Shown: positions 54,451-62,062 of the stretch, piece by piece
How positions within the stretch are numbered: position 1 is the stretch's first letter
Layout of the letters: every line of letters begins with the position of its first letter
From: a virus
Reading direction: 5' to 3' (one strand)
IMG/VR virus record: IMGVR_UViG_3300029309_000001
Coordinates: 55,027-119,026 of that record
Length of the DNA: 64,000 nucleotides
Notes under the pieces: model-generated
Told to the model about the DNA's origin: nothing
Databases searched by the model: none
The model's input: the letters and a program-made list of their open reading frames with translations, nothing else
Position numbers and translations under genes: made by a program

Positions 54451-54708
54451 ATGTTATATCAATTACCTAGTGGAAGAACTATAGAGATACCAATAGACAC
54501 GTATCTAGACATGACTGATGAGGAATTATCTGAATTAGATTGTCTTAGTGATTCATATACTATGGAAATGAATGATCCATTTTATAAACCTTATTCTAAA
54601 GGTAAAACTCCAAGACAAAAACAAAAAGAAGATGTCAAATATGGAGTTGACAATGCATCTAATGAAGAAAAACTCAGTGATGAGTACTTTCATAGAGATG
54701 ACATCTAA
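54451..54708 (+). CDS. Small acidic hypothetical protein
   Basis: An 85-aa protein: MLYQLPSGRTIEIPIDTYLD, then MTDEELSELDC and YKPYSKGKTPRQKQKED. The N-terminal strand-helix pattern is compact and the C-terminus is charged and probably disordered. It follows a promoter-like element. No function recognised. Confidence 0.55.
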   Translation: MLYQLPSGRTIEIPIDTYLDMTDEELSELDCLSDSYTMEMNDPFYKPYSKGKTPRQKQKEDVKYGVDNASNEEKLSDEYFHRDDI

Positions 54709-54745
54709 CAATTAATCAATCAATTTTATTAACTAAATTTTATTA

Positions 54746-55378
54746 ATGCTTATGGCAAAACAGGGTAAAGTATGCATTGTTCCAGATGAAATGGGCAATG
54801 TAATTAGAGTATCTAAAACTAATCCAGAATATGGACATGTTAGACTAACACAAGACGGAACAACATTTACACAGACTGGTTGGATAAAAAAAGTAACTAA
54901 AAGTACATTATTACATGGTACTGTAGAAGATTTAAAAGATTACAACATTCAAAAGAAGAAAACATTACCAGGTAATATATATGTTGTAGAATCATTTGAC
55001 CCATTTTCAACTAACAATCCTGACATTGATTTAAAAATGGCAGGTAAAACAAATGTTATATGTAAAGGTACAAATACTGAAACAGGTGAAATAGATGCAC
55101 CTATATATAGAAAATCATTTTATGATCCAATGGGAACAAAAGATGATGTATTAATTTCTCATACTAATGCAAAAGAAATTAAAGAAGCAAACTCTTCTGA
55201 AATTTATAACAAATTAAAAGAAGAAACTACAGAGACTGAAGAAGTAGATCCTAATCAAATAGATCTTGAAAAAGCTATTGAGGAGGTTACTAATGAAGAA
55301 ACTGTAGTAGAAGATGCAGTTGAAGAGACAGTTGAAGAAGAATTAGAAGTGGAAGAAGAAGTCAACTTTGATCTGTAA
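54746..55378 (+). CDS. Protein with acidic tail and SSB-like C-terminal tip, 210 aa
   Basis: Starts are possible at 54746 or 54752 (MLMAKQGK). Residues 1-150 look beta-rich (KVCIVPDEMGNVIRVSKTN, TLPGNIYVVESFDPF) and could be an OB-like or related barrel. Residues about 155-210 are extremely acidic (VEDAVEETVEEELEVEEEV) and end NFDL. An acidic, disordered tail with a hydrophobic tip is a hallmark of single-stranded DNA-binding proteins. The later SSB-like protein ends DFEL. An SSB-like or accessory replication role is an inference. A hairpin follows the gene. Confidence 0.55.
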   Translation: MLMAKQGKVCIVPDEMGNVIRVSKTNPEYGHVRLTQDGTTFTQTGWIKKVTKSTLLHGTVEDLKDYNIQKKKTLPGNIYVVESFDPFSTNNPDIDLKMAGKTNVICKGTNTETGEIDAPIYRKSFYDPMGTKDDVLISHTNAKEIKEANSSEIYNKLKEETTETEEVDPNQIDLEKAIEEVTNEETVVEDAVEETVEEELEVEEEVNFDL

Positions 55379-55400
55379 TACTTGTTTTTAAAACATTGAT

Positions 55401-55448
55401 GAGGGAGTTTTGGGATAATTTTAAATTTTTCAACCCATGTTCTCCCTC
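55401..55448 (+). terminator. Long hairpin after the acidic-tail gene
   Basis: GAGGGAG at 55401-55407 pairs with CTCCCTC at 55442-55448; inside, TGGG and CCCA can extend the structure across an AT-rich loop. No U-tract follows, so it may act as an RNA stabiliser or weak terminator. Confidence 0.45.
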
Positions 55449-55500
55449 TGATATGTTTATTAATTAAATTAATAACCTCACTCAAATACACTTAAATAAA

Positions 55501-56001
55501 ATGCTTAATGAACAACAATTAAAAGAACTTAAATTAAAACTCAGAGAAGATAGATACATGTACTTAGGTATGTTATCTGAATATCAAACAATTACTAAAA
55601 ATTATACTCAACATATAAATTATTCTAAATTAAATCAACATCAACACTTTTTATTTAAAAGAGTGTTACATGGTTTTAATATGTATAGCAAAGATGAACT
55701 AGCTAATATGCATAGAGATAAAAAGAAAAGAATATCAAAGGTATGGAAAAGAGGCCAATCTGTATTAAACTGTTGGAAACAAGAGATCTGTAATAGACAA
55801 GCTAACAAAATTTTTGCTATATTTACACACAGTAAAGATGCAAAAAAATTGGTAGCAATAGATCCTAAAGAGACTGATCCAACATTTATTAACAAAATGT
55901 CACTCAAACAACTCAGAATAACATATGAAGATGTTATTATAAAATTTATAGCAGAAGGCTTACTACCTAAGAATTTCTTAACTTTAAAAAATGCTACATG
56001 A
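55501..56001 (+). CDS. Basic helical hypothetical protein
   Basis: A 166-aa protein rich in Lys, His and Gln: MLNEQQLKELKLKLREDRYM, then HRDKKKRISKVWKRGQSVL with NCWKQEICNRQANKIF. It is predicted to be largely helical and positively charged, so nucleic-acid binding is plausible. I recall similar proteins in crAss-like early regions but no function. It overlaps the HNH gene by ATGA. Confidence 0.55.
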   Translation: MLNEQQLKELKLKLREDRYMYLGMLSEYQTITKNYTQHINYSKLNQHQHFLFKRVLHGFNMYSKDELANMHRDKKKRISKVWKRGQSVLNCWKQEICNRQANKIFAIFTHSKDAKKLVAIDPKETDPTFINKMSLKQLRITYEDVIIKFIAEGLLPKNFLTLKNAT

Positions 56002-56261
56002 ATAGTCAATCTAAAAAGATGGCAAAAATTAATAGGGAGTATTCTAAACTTAGAGTACAATTCCTTACAGACAAACCTAATTGTATGGCCAGTTTACCTG
56101 GTTGTACATTAAGGGCGTCTGAAATACATCATAAGAAAGGTCGTGGTAAGTATCATAATGATACAACAACCTGGCTTTCTGTATGTAGATCTTGTCATAC
56201 ATGGATAGAACTTAATGAACCAGAAGCAATAGAATTAGGATTTTCAATTAAAAGAACATAA
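55998..56261 (+). CDS. HNH endonuclease
   Basis: An 87-aa protein with a complete small HNH domain: C29 and C36, EIHHKKGRG (H44, H45), H53-N54 (KYHNDTTTWLS), and CRSCH (C63, C66, H67). The cysteines bind a structural zinc and the HH/N/H set holds the catalytic metal. Such free-standing domains are homing-type or DNA-processing nucleases. It lies within a chain of overlapping genes, so it looks like a resident gene rather than a recent insert. Start at 55998; M8 is an alternative. Confidence 0.85.
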   Translation: MNSQSKKMAKINREYSKLRVQFLTDKPNCMASLPGCTLRASEIHHKKGRGKYHNDTTTWLSVCRSCHTWIELNEPEAIELGFSIKRT

Positions 56262-56263
56262 TT

Positions 56264-56461
56264 ATGAATAAAGCAATAGAAACTTGTAAAAATTTAAAAA
56301 GAACTATAGATAATATGGAAAAACCTCCAGCAGCTTTAGGTAATTCTACATTACGTGATAATAATATATTTGCTACACATAGACCATCTAAAGATCTATT
56401 AAAGAGTAAGTTAAAAAGTATAATGAAAAAAAATAATATAACAGATGAACAAATTAGATAA
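56264..56461 (+). CDS. Small hypothetical protein, 65 aa
   Basis: MNKAIETCKNLKRTIDNMEK begins a helix; PPAALGNSTLRDNNIF and a basic helix (KDLLKSKLKSIMKKNN) follow. It lies 2 nt after the HNH gene and overlaps the next gene by 17 nt. No family recognised. Confidence 0.5.
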   Translation: MNKAIETCKNLKRTIDNMEKPPAALGNSTLRDNNIFATHRPSKDLLKSKLKSIMKKNNITDEQIR

Positions 56462-56702
56462 CGCAGCACAAGGCCTTGAAGGCAAACAATATAAAGAAGC
56501 TAATGAGTTTATGAAGCAGATACAATATAAAGAAGTATTAAACAAAGAGATAGCTGACGCTAGAGATTATACTAATATAGATAAATATGGTAGTATAAAT
56601 GTACATCAGTTAATGAAAACTGATAAGCAACATATCATTGAAGTATTAATACATGCAATGGGCACTATAAGGTATTTAAAAGAGAACAATGGGAAGAAAT
56701 GA
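56445..56702 (+). CDS. Small helical hypothetical protein, 85 aa
   Basis: MNKLDNAAQGLEGKQYKEAN leads a mostly helical protein with SINVHQLMKTDKQHIIEVLIH and a basic end. It overlaps the helicase gene by 14 nt, so it is probably translated with it and might be a helicase partner; this rests on position alone. Confidence 0.5.
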   Translation: MNKLDNAAQGLEGKQYKEANEFMKQIQYKEVLNKEIADARDYTNIDKYGSINVHQLMKTDKQHIIEVLIHAMGTIRYLKENNGKK

Positions 56703-57798
56703 TGTTCAAGAAAAAGCATTAGATCTTGCTATAAAAAATAAAAGATGTGGGTTAGGTATTAGTATGGGTGTTGGTAAAACTAGAATTGGTATACAACATT
56801 TGTTAGCTAATTACAATCCTTTTATAAAAGCATTAGTTGTTGTTCCTAAGTTATCTGTTACAGATGCTTGGAAAGATGAATTAAACAAAATGGATTTAAC
56901 AGATAAATTATCTGATCATATAACATTTAGTACATATTTATCTATAAACAAACAAAATCCTAATGAATATGATATAGTATATCTTGATGAATGTCATAGT
57001 TTATTAGATAATCATGAAAGTTTTTTGTCTGCATATAAAGGAAAAATACTAGGTCTTACTGGTACACCTCCTAAAAGACGTGGTACAGAAAAATTTAGAA
57101 TGGTACAAAAATATTGTCCAATGGTATATAATTTTACTGTTGATCAAGCAACTGATAGTAATATTCTTAATGATTATAAAATTATAGTACATAAATTAAA
57201 TCTTAGTGGTTTATCTACACTTGCAAAAGTTAATAAAACAACAGGAGGTAAGTGGTTTACATCAGAGAAAAAAGATTATGAATACTTTACATCTAGAGTA
57301 GTAGAAGCACAAACAGCAAAACAAAAACAGTTTGCTTCTATTATGAGGATGAAAGCTATGATGGAATATCCTACTAAAGAACAATATGCTAAAGGTATAA
57401 TTAAAAATATAGGAGAAAAATGTATTATATTTGCTAACACACAAAAACAAGCAGATAGAATGTGTAAACATAGTTATCATTCTAAAAATAATGAATCAGA
57501 AGAAAATTTAGAATTGTTTCGTGATGGTAGAATAGATAAATTATCATGTGTGTTACAATTATCAGAAGGTGTTACAATACCAGGATTAAAACAAGGTATA
57601 ATAATGCATGCTTATGGTAATGAAAGAAAAACAGCACAGCGTATTGGTAGATTATTAAGACTTAATCCTAATGAAACAGCTATTTGTCATATACTTTGTT
57701 ATGAAAACACTGTAGATGAAAAATGGGTTGATTCAGCATTAAGTAGTTTTGACTCAACTAAAATAAGCAGATATAATCCTTTAAAATCACAAGCATGA
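56689..57798 (+). CDS. SF2 DNA/RNA helicase
   Basis: A 369-aa protein with superfamily 2 motifs in order: SMGVGKT at 25-31 (Walker A), VVVPKLSV (motif Ia), YLDECHSL near 100 (DECH box), LTGTPP near 124 (motif III), IIFANTQKQADRM (motif IV), and QRIGRLLR near 316 (motif VI). The length is minimal for a two-lobed helicase, without accessory domains. crAss-like phages carry an SNF2- or DEAD-type helicase in this module. It may act in replication, recombination or transcription. The next gene begins with an ATGA overlap. Confidence 0.88.
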   Translation: MGRNDVQEKALDLAIKNKRCGLGISMGVGKTRIGIQHLLANYNPFIKALVVVPKLSVTDAWKDELNKMDLTDKLSDHITFSTYLSINKQNPNEYDIVYLDECHSLLDNHESFLSAYKGKILGLTGTPPKRRGTEKFRMVQKYCPMVYNFTVDQATDSNILNDYKIIVHKLNLSGLSTLAKVNKTTGGKWFTSEKKDYEYFTSRVVEAQTAKQKQFASIMRMKAMMEYPTKEQYAKGIIKNIGEKCIIFANTQKQADRMCKHSYHSKNNESEENLELFRDGRIDKLSCVLQLSEGVTIPGLKQGIIMHAYGNERKTAQRIGRLLRLNPNETAICHILCYENTVDEKWVDSALSSFDSTKISRYNPLKSQA

Positions 57799-57944
57799 GT
57801 AAAATGAAATCAGTATATCAAGCAATGAAGGAGTCCAATTGGAAAGGTACTCCTGAAGAATATTTAAAATGGTGGATAGAAAATGAAGCCAAAAAAATTG
57901 ATAAAAAAAAGAAGAAAAATGGCCTTACCACAAAGAAGTTATAA
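57795..57944 (+). CDS. Small basic protein, 49 aa
   Basis: MSKMKSVYQAMKESNWKG, then TPEEYLKWWIENEAKK and a Lys-rich end. The ATG overlaps the helicase stop (ATGA), which supports translation. It overlaps the next gene by about 26 nt in a different frame. Function unknown. Confidence 0.45.
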   Translation: MSKMKSVYQAMKESNWKGTPEEYLKWWIENEAKKIDKKKKKNGLTTKKL

Positions 57945-58185
57945 AGACACTAAAGAAATAGAAATAGATGGTGTAGATTTTGAAGTAGAATTTACATTTG
58001 AAGCAGCTGAAAGACAAACTTATTTAGATCCAGGTAGTGATGCTTTTGTTGTAATAAATAAAATGTTTGTTACAACAGAAGATGAAAATGGTAATAATGT
58101 TAAAATTGACATTGCACCATATCTACATGTTGAAGTAGATGAAGAGTTTTTAGCTGAAAATATATTAGAAGATTTAAAAGATTAA
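57919..58185 (+). CDS. Small acidic hypothetical protein, 88 aa
   Basis: The start is placed at ATG 57919 (MALPQRSYKDTKEIEIDG); a longer frame from 57883 would add a Lys-rich stretch overlapping the upstream gene further. The protein is acidic and beta-rich (VDFEVEFTFEAAERQ, VDEEFLAENILEDL). No family recognised. It is followed 2 nt later by a membrane micro-protein. Confidence 0.5.
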   Translation: MALPQRSYKDTKEIEIDGVDFEVEFTFEAAERQTYLDPGSDAFVVINKMFVTTEDENGNNVKIDIAPYLHVEVDEEFLAENILEDLKD

Positions 58186-58187
58186 TT

Positions 58188-58304
58188 ATGAATGGTATTT
58201 ATGTAATAACACATATAGTAATTTATGTTTTAGGTGTTGTAACAGGTTTATATATGGCATCACAAGTAGAAAAAGACATAAAAAGAAGAATAAAAAGAAA
58301 ATGA
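58188..58304 (+). CDS. Single-span membrane micro-protein, 38 aa
   Basis: MNGIYVITHIVIYVLGVVTG starts with a membrane span and the protein ends with a basic tail (KDIKRRIKRK). It lies 2 nt after the upstream stop and overlaps the next gene by ATGA. It is the fifth membrane-type micro-protein or lipoprotein in the window and the fourth in the early module. Confidence 0.5.
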   Translation: MNGIYVITHIVIYVLGVVTGLYMASQVEKDIKRRIKRK

Positions 58305-58687
58305 GTAAGCAAAATTTTTTCTCTAATCTTATTAAAAAAGATGGAGAGTTAAAGCATACCATTAAAGCCAGGGAAACTATCTATAATAAATTTGTAGATA
58401 GTTTACCAGAAGGCACTAAAGTAGAAATTTTTGTAAGTGTAACTGGTCCAAAAGGATCTAATGCACAAATAGCAAAAATTTATGTAATGCTAAGAGAATT
58501 AGCAGGAGAGATAGGTTATAGTTTAGAAGAAATGAAACTTATAGTAAAAAGAAAATCAGGTTTATGTTTTAACAGAGATGGTCAAGAATATTGTAAATCA
58601 TTTGGTGACTGTGATAAAACTGAATTAAACAGTGTGATCCAAAACATTATTGAAATAGGAGACAATGTAGGATCTAATCTTCGCTAG
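58301..58687 (+). CDS. Possible NinB-like recombination protein
   Basis: A 128-aa protein. VTGPKGSNAQIAKIYVMLR, GYSLEEMKLIVKRKSGLC and KSFGDCDKTELNSVIQNII resemble, from memory, NinB-type phage recombination proteins, which bind single-stranded DNA and act with recombinases. The similarity is weak, mainly the YSxEEMKxxxKxxxGL and KSFxDxxKxEL patterns. Its 3' end overlaps by 14 bp the 3' end of a minus-strand gene, an unusual convergent overlap. Confidence 0.45.
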   Translation: MSKQNFFSNLIKKDGELKHTIKARETIYNKFVDSLPEGTKVEIFVSVTGPKGSNAQIAKIYVMLRELAGEIGYSLEEMKLIVKRKSGLCFNRDGQEYCKSFGDCDKTELNSVIQNIIEIGDNVGSNLR

Positions 58688-59150
58688 GTTGTATTACTAT
58701 AGGACCTGATGAAGTTTTTTCATTTTCTTCTTCTTCTTTATTTAATGTATCATTTACATACTCAGCAACATTTTCACTAATAGCCTCAACTTTTTGATAT
58801 TCTACATCATCTTGATTTGCAGCATAAAATCTAACTAAATGATATAATTCCATTAAAGGTGCTAAAGCCATTTCAGCTGGACTTATAGTTAAAGTACCAT
58901 CTTTAATTTGCTTATTAAATTCATTTGGGTTAACTTCAGATAATTTAAACTTAGTAAAAAATTTAAATTGTTCTTCTTCAGACATATCTTTAAGTATAAA
59001 ACTTATTGTTTCATCTAACTGATCCATATAGTTAGAACTTATAGGTGTCCAGATTACAGAATTTTTATTTATTTTAATAAAACTATCTTCAGGAATCTTA
59101 TCTAAAAGTTCTTTACCTTTAACTAATTTTGGTTTTTTGTTCTCTTCCAT
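58674..59150 (-). CDS. Acidic hypothetical protein in a reversed cassette
   Basis: A 158-aa acidic, helical protein: MEENKKPKLVKGKELLDKIP, LDETISFILKDMSEEEQFKF, ISPAEMALAPLMELYHLVRF, and an acidic tail ending SGPIVIQPSED. It is encoded against the direction of the rest of the early module, behind its own TATCTTTG promoter. Function unknown. The orientation suggests it follows a different expression schedule, perhaps that of the late leftward genes. Confidence 0.6.
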   Translation of the reverse strand: MEENKKPKLVKGKELLDKIPEDSFIKINKNSVIWTPISSNYMDQLDETISFILKDMSEEEQFKFFTKFKLSEVNPNEFNKQIKDGTLTISPAEMALAPLMELYHLVRFYAANQDDVEYQKVEAISENVAEYVNDTLNKEEEENEKTSSGPIVIQPSED

Positions 59151-59251
59151 GATTTTAATAATTTATTAAGGTTAGTATCAGGCTTAGTTCTAAGCATTTT
59201 AATATGGCTGGATTGTTCCAGTAATTTTATGTCATTTAATGTAAAATTCAT
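59123..59251 (-). CDS. Micro-protein, first ORF of the reversed cassette
   Basis: A 42-aa frame, MNFTLNDIKLLEQSSHIKML..., ending in a basic stretch. It begins 5 nt downstream of the TATCTTTG element and overlaps the 158-aa gene by 28 nt. With so short a leader the transcript would be almost leaderless, so translation is uncertain. Confidence 0.35.
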   Translation of the reverse strand: MNFTLNDIKLLEQSSHIKMLRTKPDTNLNKLLKSWKRTKNQN

Positions 59252-59255
59252 ACTA

Positions 59256-59275
59256 CAAAGATAGGAAAAAAAGTT
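59256..59275 (-). promoter_or_regulatory. Bacteroidetes-type promoter of the reversed cassette
   Basis: The minus strand reads AACTTTTTTTCCTATCTTTG, the third copy of the AACTTTTT/TATCTTTG composite. It lies back to back with the plus-strand element at 59285-59292. Confidence 0.6.
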
Positions 59276-59284
59276 ATTAATCAG

Positions 59285-59292
59285 TATATTTG
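59285..59292 (+). promoter_or_regulatory. Bacteroidetes-type -7 element for the helicase operon
   Basis: TATATTTG fits TAnnTTTG, 25 nt before ATG 59318. It would start the DnaB-Sak4-SSB operon. No clear -33 TTTG is seen at the standard distance. Confidence 0.45.
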
Positions 59293-59317
59293 CAAAACAA
59301 AATATTTAAACCAACAT

Positions 59318-59923
59318 ATGTGGGAATTATTACAAAAAGTCCTTAAAGATAACATAACACCAAATCAGTTATTATTACTGTATTCTATACATGAACGTAT
59401 ATCTGTGCCACAAATAAAACCTTTACTTGAAGTAGGTTATTTAGTTAAAGCAGGATATGTAGTTCAACATAAAAAAGATAACAAAACAACTTATAGTATT
59501 ACTAAGGATGGCAAAGCAATAATTAGAAAATATGATAACTATTTTGTTAAAGCAAAAAAGAAAACCAATATTCAGTTAATGGGTAAAAACTTTGTAGATA
59601 AGTTAAATTTATACAGAGAAGTATTTCCTGCAGGTAAACTACCTAGTGGAAAACCAGCAAGACAAAACATTAGAAGTCTTGAGACTGCATTTAGATGGTT
59701 CTTTGAAACATATGATTTTGATTGGAATGATATAATTAAAGCAACAAAAATGTATGTTAATGAATTTAGAGATAAAGAATATTTATATATGAAAAACAGT
59801 CAATATTTTATATCAAAACAAGATAAAAATAAAGTAAAGCACTCAGAATTAGCAGATTACTGTGATATGATTAAAGATGGAGTAGTAGATAGACCTAATC
59901 ATTTTAAAGATAAAGTAGTATGA
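59318..59923 (+). CDS. Winged-helix protein upstream of the DnaB-like helicase, possible helicase loader
   Basis: A 201-aa protein. The first 75 residues look like a winged helix (NQLLLLYSIHERISVPQIKP, AGYVVQHKKDNKTTYSIT). The remainder is helical with SLETAFRWFFETYDFDWNDI and YLYMKNSQYFISKQDK. It ends by ATGA overlap with the DnaB-like gene. Pairing with a helicase that lacks its own N-terminal domain suggests a loader or initiator; this is inferred from position. I recall similar proteins at this place in crAss-like genomes. Confidence 0.55.
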   Translation: MWELLQKVLKDNITPNQLLLLYSIHERISVPQIKPLLEVGYLVKAGYVVQHKKDNKTTYSITKDGKAIIRKYDNYFVKAKKKTNIQLMGKNFVDKLNLYREVFPAGKLPSGKPARQNIRSLETAFRWFFETYDFDWNDIIKATKMYVNEFRDKEYLYMKNSQYFISKQDKNKVKHSELADYCDMIKDGVVDRPNHFKDKVV

Positions 59924-60864
59924 AAGCTTGGAATGGACAATATCAATCATTTAATGAAGCACTTAAATATATGCTTGATAGACAGAGTGGTAAGGAGAAA
60001 TCCATACAAACTCCGTGGCCTAAATTTAATGATGCAGTTACAGATGGATTAGAATGGAATACTTTAACAGTAATTGGTGGTAGACCTGGTTCAGGTAAAA
60101 CATTAATTAAAGATCAAATAATAAGAGAATCATTTATACTTAATCCAGAAGAAAAATACAGAGTATTAGAGTTTCAGTTTGAAATGGTAGGTAGAACTTC
60201 AGCAATTAGAGAGTTTAGTTCTATTACAGGTAAAACATATAAAGAATTATGTAGTGCTGGATCTATATTAGAAACAGAAATTTTTGATAGATGTCATGAA
60301 TATGCTAAACAAAGATTAAAAAATCCAGTAGATGTTATATCTACACCTATGACTGTAAATCAAATGCGTGAACAAATAGACATGTATATGAATGAACATA
60401 AAGGTGAAAAGACTATTATAACTCTTGATCATACTCTTCTAGTAAAAAGAGCACCATATCAAAACAATAGATTAGATATGTTATTTGAACTAGGAGAATT
60501 TTTTACACAGGTTAAGCGTGAATATCCCGTGATGTTTATAACATTATCACAATTAAATAGGAATATAGATAATCCTGACAGAGCAATAGATGGTAAATAT
60601 GGTAATTATGTACTTGAATCAGATATATTTGGTTCAGATGCAATGTTACAACATGCTGATACTTTAATAGGTATTAACCGTCCAGCTAAACAAAAGATTA
60701 GAAACTATGGTCCTGATAGATTTATCATTGAAGATGATAAAACATTAGTATTACACTTTCTTAAAGCAAGAAATGGTGATGCACGTATGTCATTCTTTAA
60801 AGCAGCATTTGAAAGAATGGAAATAGAAGAAATGAATACTCCACCACAACAACAAAGAAGATAA
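59920..60864 (+). CDS. DnaB-type replicative helicase (RecA-fold domain only)
   Basis: A 314-aa protein with the DnaB C-terminal ATPase: Walker A GGRPGSGKT at 53-61, the DnaB-like FEMVGRTSAIREFSSITG segment, a Walker B-like IITLDHTLLV, and ITLSQLNRNID followed by SDAMLQHAD. The N-terminal primase-interacting domain of bacterial DnaB is absent, as in many phage helicases. It should form a hexamer that unwinds the fork together with the primase encoded 2 kb downstream. The C-terminal tail is Gln-rich. Confidence 0.9.
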   Translation: MKAWNGQYQSFNEALKYMLDRQSGKEKSIQTPWPKFNDAVTDGLEWNTLTVIGGRPGSGKTLIKDQIIRESFILNPEEKYRVLEFQFEMVGRTSAIREFSSITGKTYKELCSAGSILETEIFDRCHEYAKQRLKNPVDVISTPMTVNQMREQIDMYMNEHKGEKTIITLDHTLLVKRAPYQNNRLDMLFELGEFFTQVKREYPVMFITLSQLNRNIDNPDRAIDGKYGNYVLESDIFGSDAMLQHADTLIGINRPAKQKIRNYGPDRFIIEDDKTLVLHFLKARNGDARMSFFKAAFERMEIEEMNTPPQQQRR

Positions 60865-60867
60865 TAT

Positions 60868-61371
60868 ATGACCCCAGCAGAACGTAAAGCAAAAGTATTA
60901 GAATTAAGAAAAGAGCATCAGCCCTATTTTGATAAATCAAATAAGAACAATGCTCTATATATACCAAAGATGGCTTATAGGCCAACTGGAAAAGATGATT
61001 TACATGTCTCATTCTTTCCTAGTGAACTAGAAAAAGGAGCAGATATATACACTGAATTTGTAAGTATTCAGTATGAATCAGAAGATCCTAAAAGAACTTT
61101 GTATTTAATTAAACATAATCCACATTGGAAAGAAGAATATGAATTAATTACAAGTAGCTCAGGATTTCAAAGACATATAGTTCCAGTATCTGAATTAAAA
61201 GTAATCAATGATGTTACTAGTAGGAATTTACCATTAAACAGTGGTGATCCTGAAGTAGAACAAAAAGCATTTGATGCATTACCAAATCCAGAGACTGAAA
61301 GAGATATAGTTGACGTATTAAAAGGAATAGAAAAAGCATTATTAAGTATTAATCAAAAATTAAGTAAATAA
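60868..61371 (+). CDS. Hypothetical protein in the replication operon
   Basis: A 167-aa protein: MTPAERKAKVLELRKEHQPY, a beta-rich middle with DLHVSFFPSELEKGADIY and LYLIKHNPHWKEEYELI, and an acidic helical end (DIVDVLKGIEKALLSIN). No family recognised. It lies 3 nt after the helicase gene and directly abuts the Sak4-like gene, so it is probably a replication or recombination accessory factor. Confidence 0.5.
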   Translation: MTPAERKAKVLELRKEHQPYFDKSNKNNALYIPKMAYRPTGKDDLHVSFFPSELEKGADIYTEFVSIQYESEDPKRTLYLIKHNPHWKEEYELITSSSGFQRHIVPVSELKVINDVTSRNLPLNSGDPEVEQKAFDALPNPETERDIVDVLKGIEKALLSINQKLSK

Positions 61372-62052
61372 ATGGCACAAAGCGTATTAATTATTGCAGA
61401 CTCAGGTACAGGTAAATCAACTAGTATGAGAAACCTAGATCCAAAAGAAACTTTTATTATTAACATTGCTAATAAACCACTACCGTTTAAAGGTTGGAAA
61501 AAAAATTATACAAATATTAGTAAAGATAATCCTAAAGGTAATATGACTTCAGCTTCTTCAGCTGCTGGTATAGTAAAAGCTATACAACATGTAAATGATA
61601 AAATGCCAAATGTAAAAAATCTAATTATAGATGATTGGCAGTATATGAGTTCATTTGAATATTTTGATAGAGCTAATGAAAAAGGTTATGATAAGTTTAC
61701 ACAGATTGCAGCTAACTTAGCACAAGTTGCTAAAATGCCAAAAGATCTGAGAGAAGACTTATACGTATTTTTTCTAACTCATTCAGAAGAATCAACAGAT
61801 GTAAATGGACATAGAAAAGTTAAAGCTAAAACTATTGGTAAAATGATAGACAATACTTTAACACTAGAAGGTTTGTTTTCAATAGTTCTATTTGGTAGAG
61901 TAAAGAAAACAGAAGACAGTTTAGAATATGGGTTTGATACAGTAAACAATGGTGAAAACACATGTAAATCACCAATGGGAATGTTTGATGAACCCTTTAT
62001 AGAAAATGACTTACAGTTAGTAAAAGACTGTATAACAAAGTATGAATCTTAA
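61372..62052 (+). CDS. Sak4-like RecA-fold ATPase
   Basis: A 226-aa single-domain ATPase: VLIIADSGTGKSTSMRNL (Walker A at about 9-17), NLIIDDWQYM (Walker B), VFFLTHSEES (sensor) and VLFGRVKKTEDSLEYGF. This layout matches the Sak4 family of phage recombinases, which assist annealing of DNA strands together with an SSB. The next gene encodes an SSB-like protein, which fits the known Sak4-SSB partnership. It could also be another small AAA-type phage ATPase. Confidence 0.8.
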   Translation: MAQSVLIIADSGTGKSTSMRNLDPKETFIINIANKPLPFKGWKKNYTNISKDNPKGNMTSASSAAGIVKAIQHVNDKMPNVKNLIIDDWQYMSSFEYFDRANEKGYDKFTQIAANLAQVAKMPKDLREDLYVFFLTHSEESTDVNGHRKVKAKTIGKMIDNTLTLEGLFSIVLFGRVKKTEDSLEYGFDTVNNGENTCKSPMGMFDEPFIENDLQLVKDCITKYES

Positions 62053-62062
62053 AAAGAGTAAA

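Noticed and set aside
55998-56261. HNH gene as a mobile homing element
   Set aside because: It is joined to neighbours by a 4-nt overlap and 2-nt gap, and no intron or flanking gene disruption is visible.
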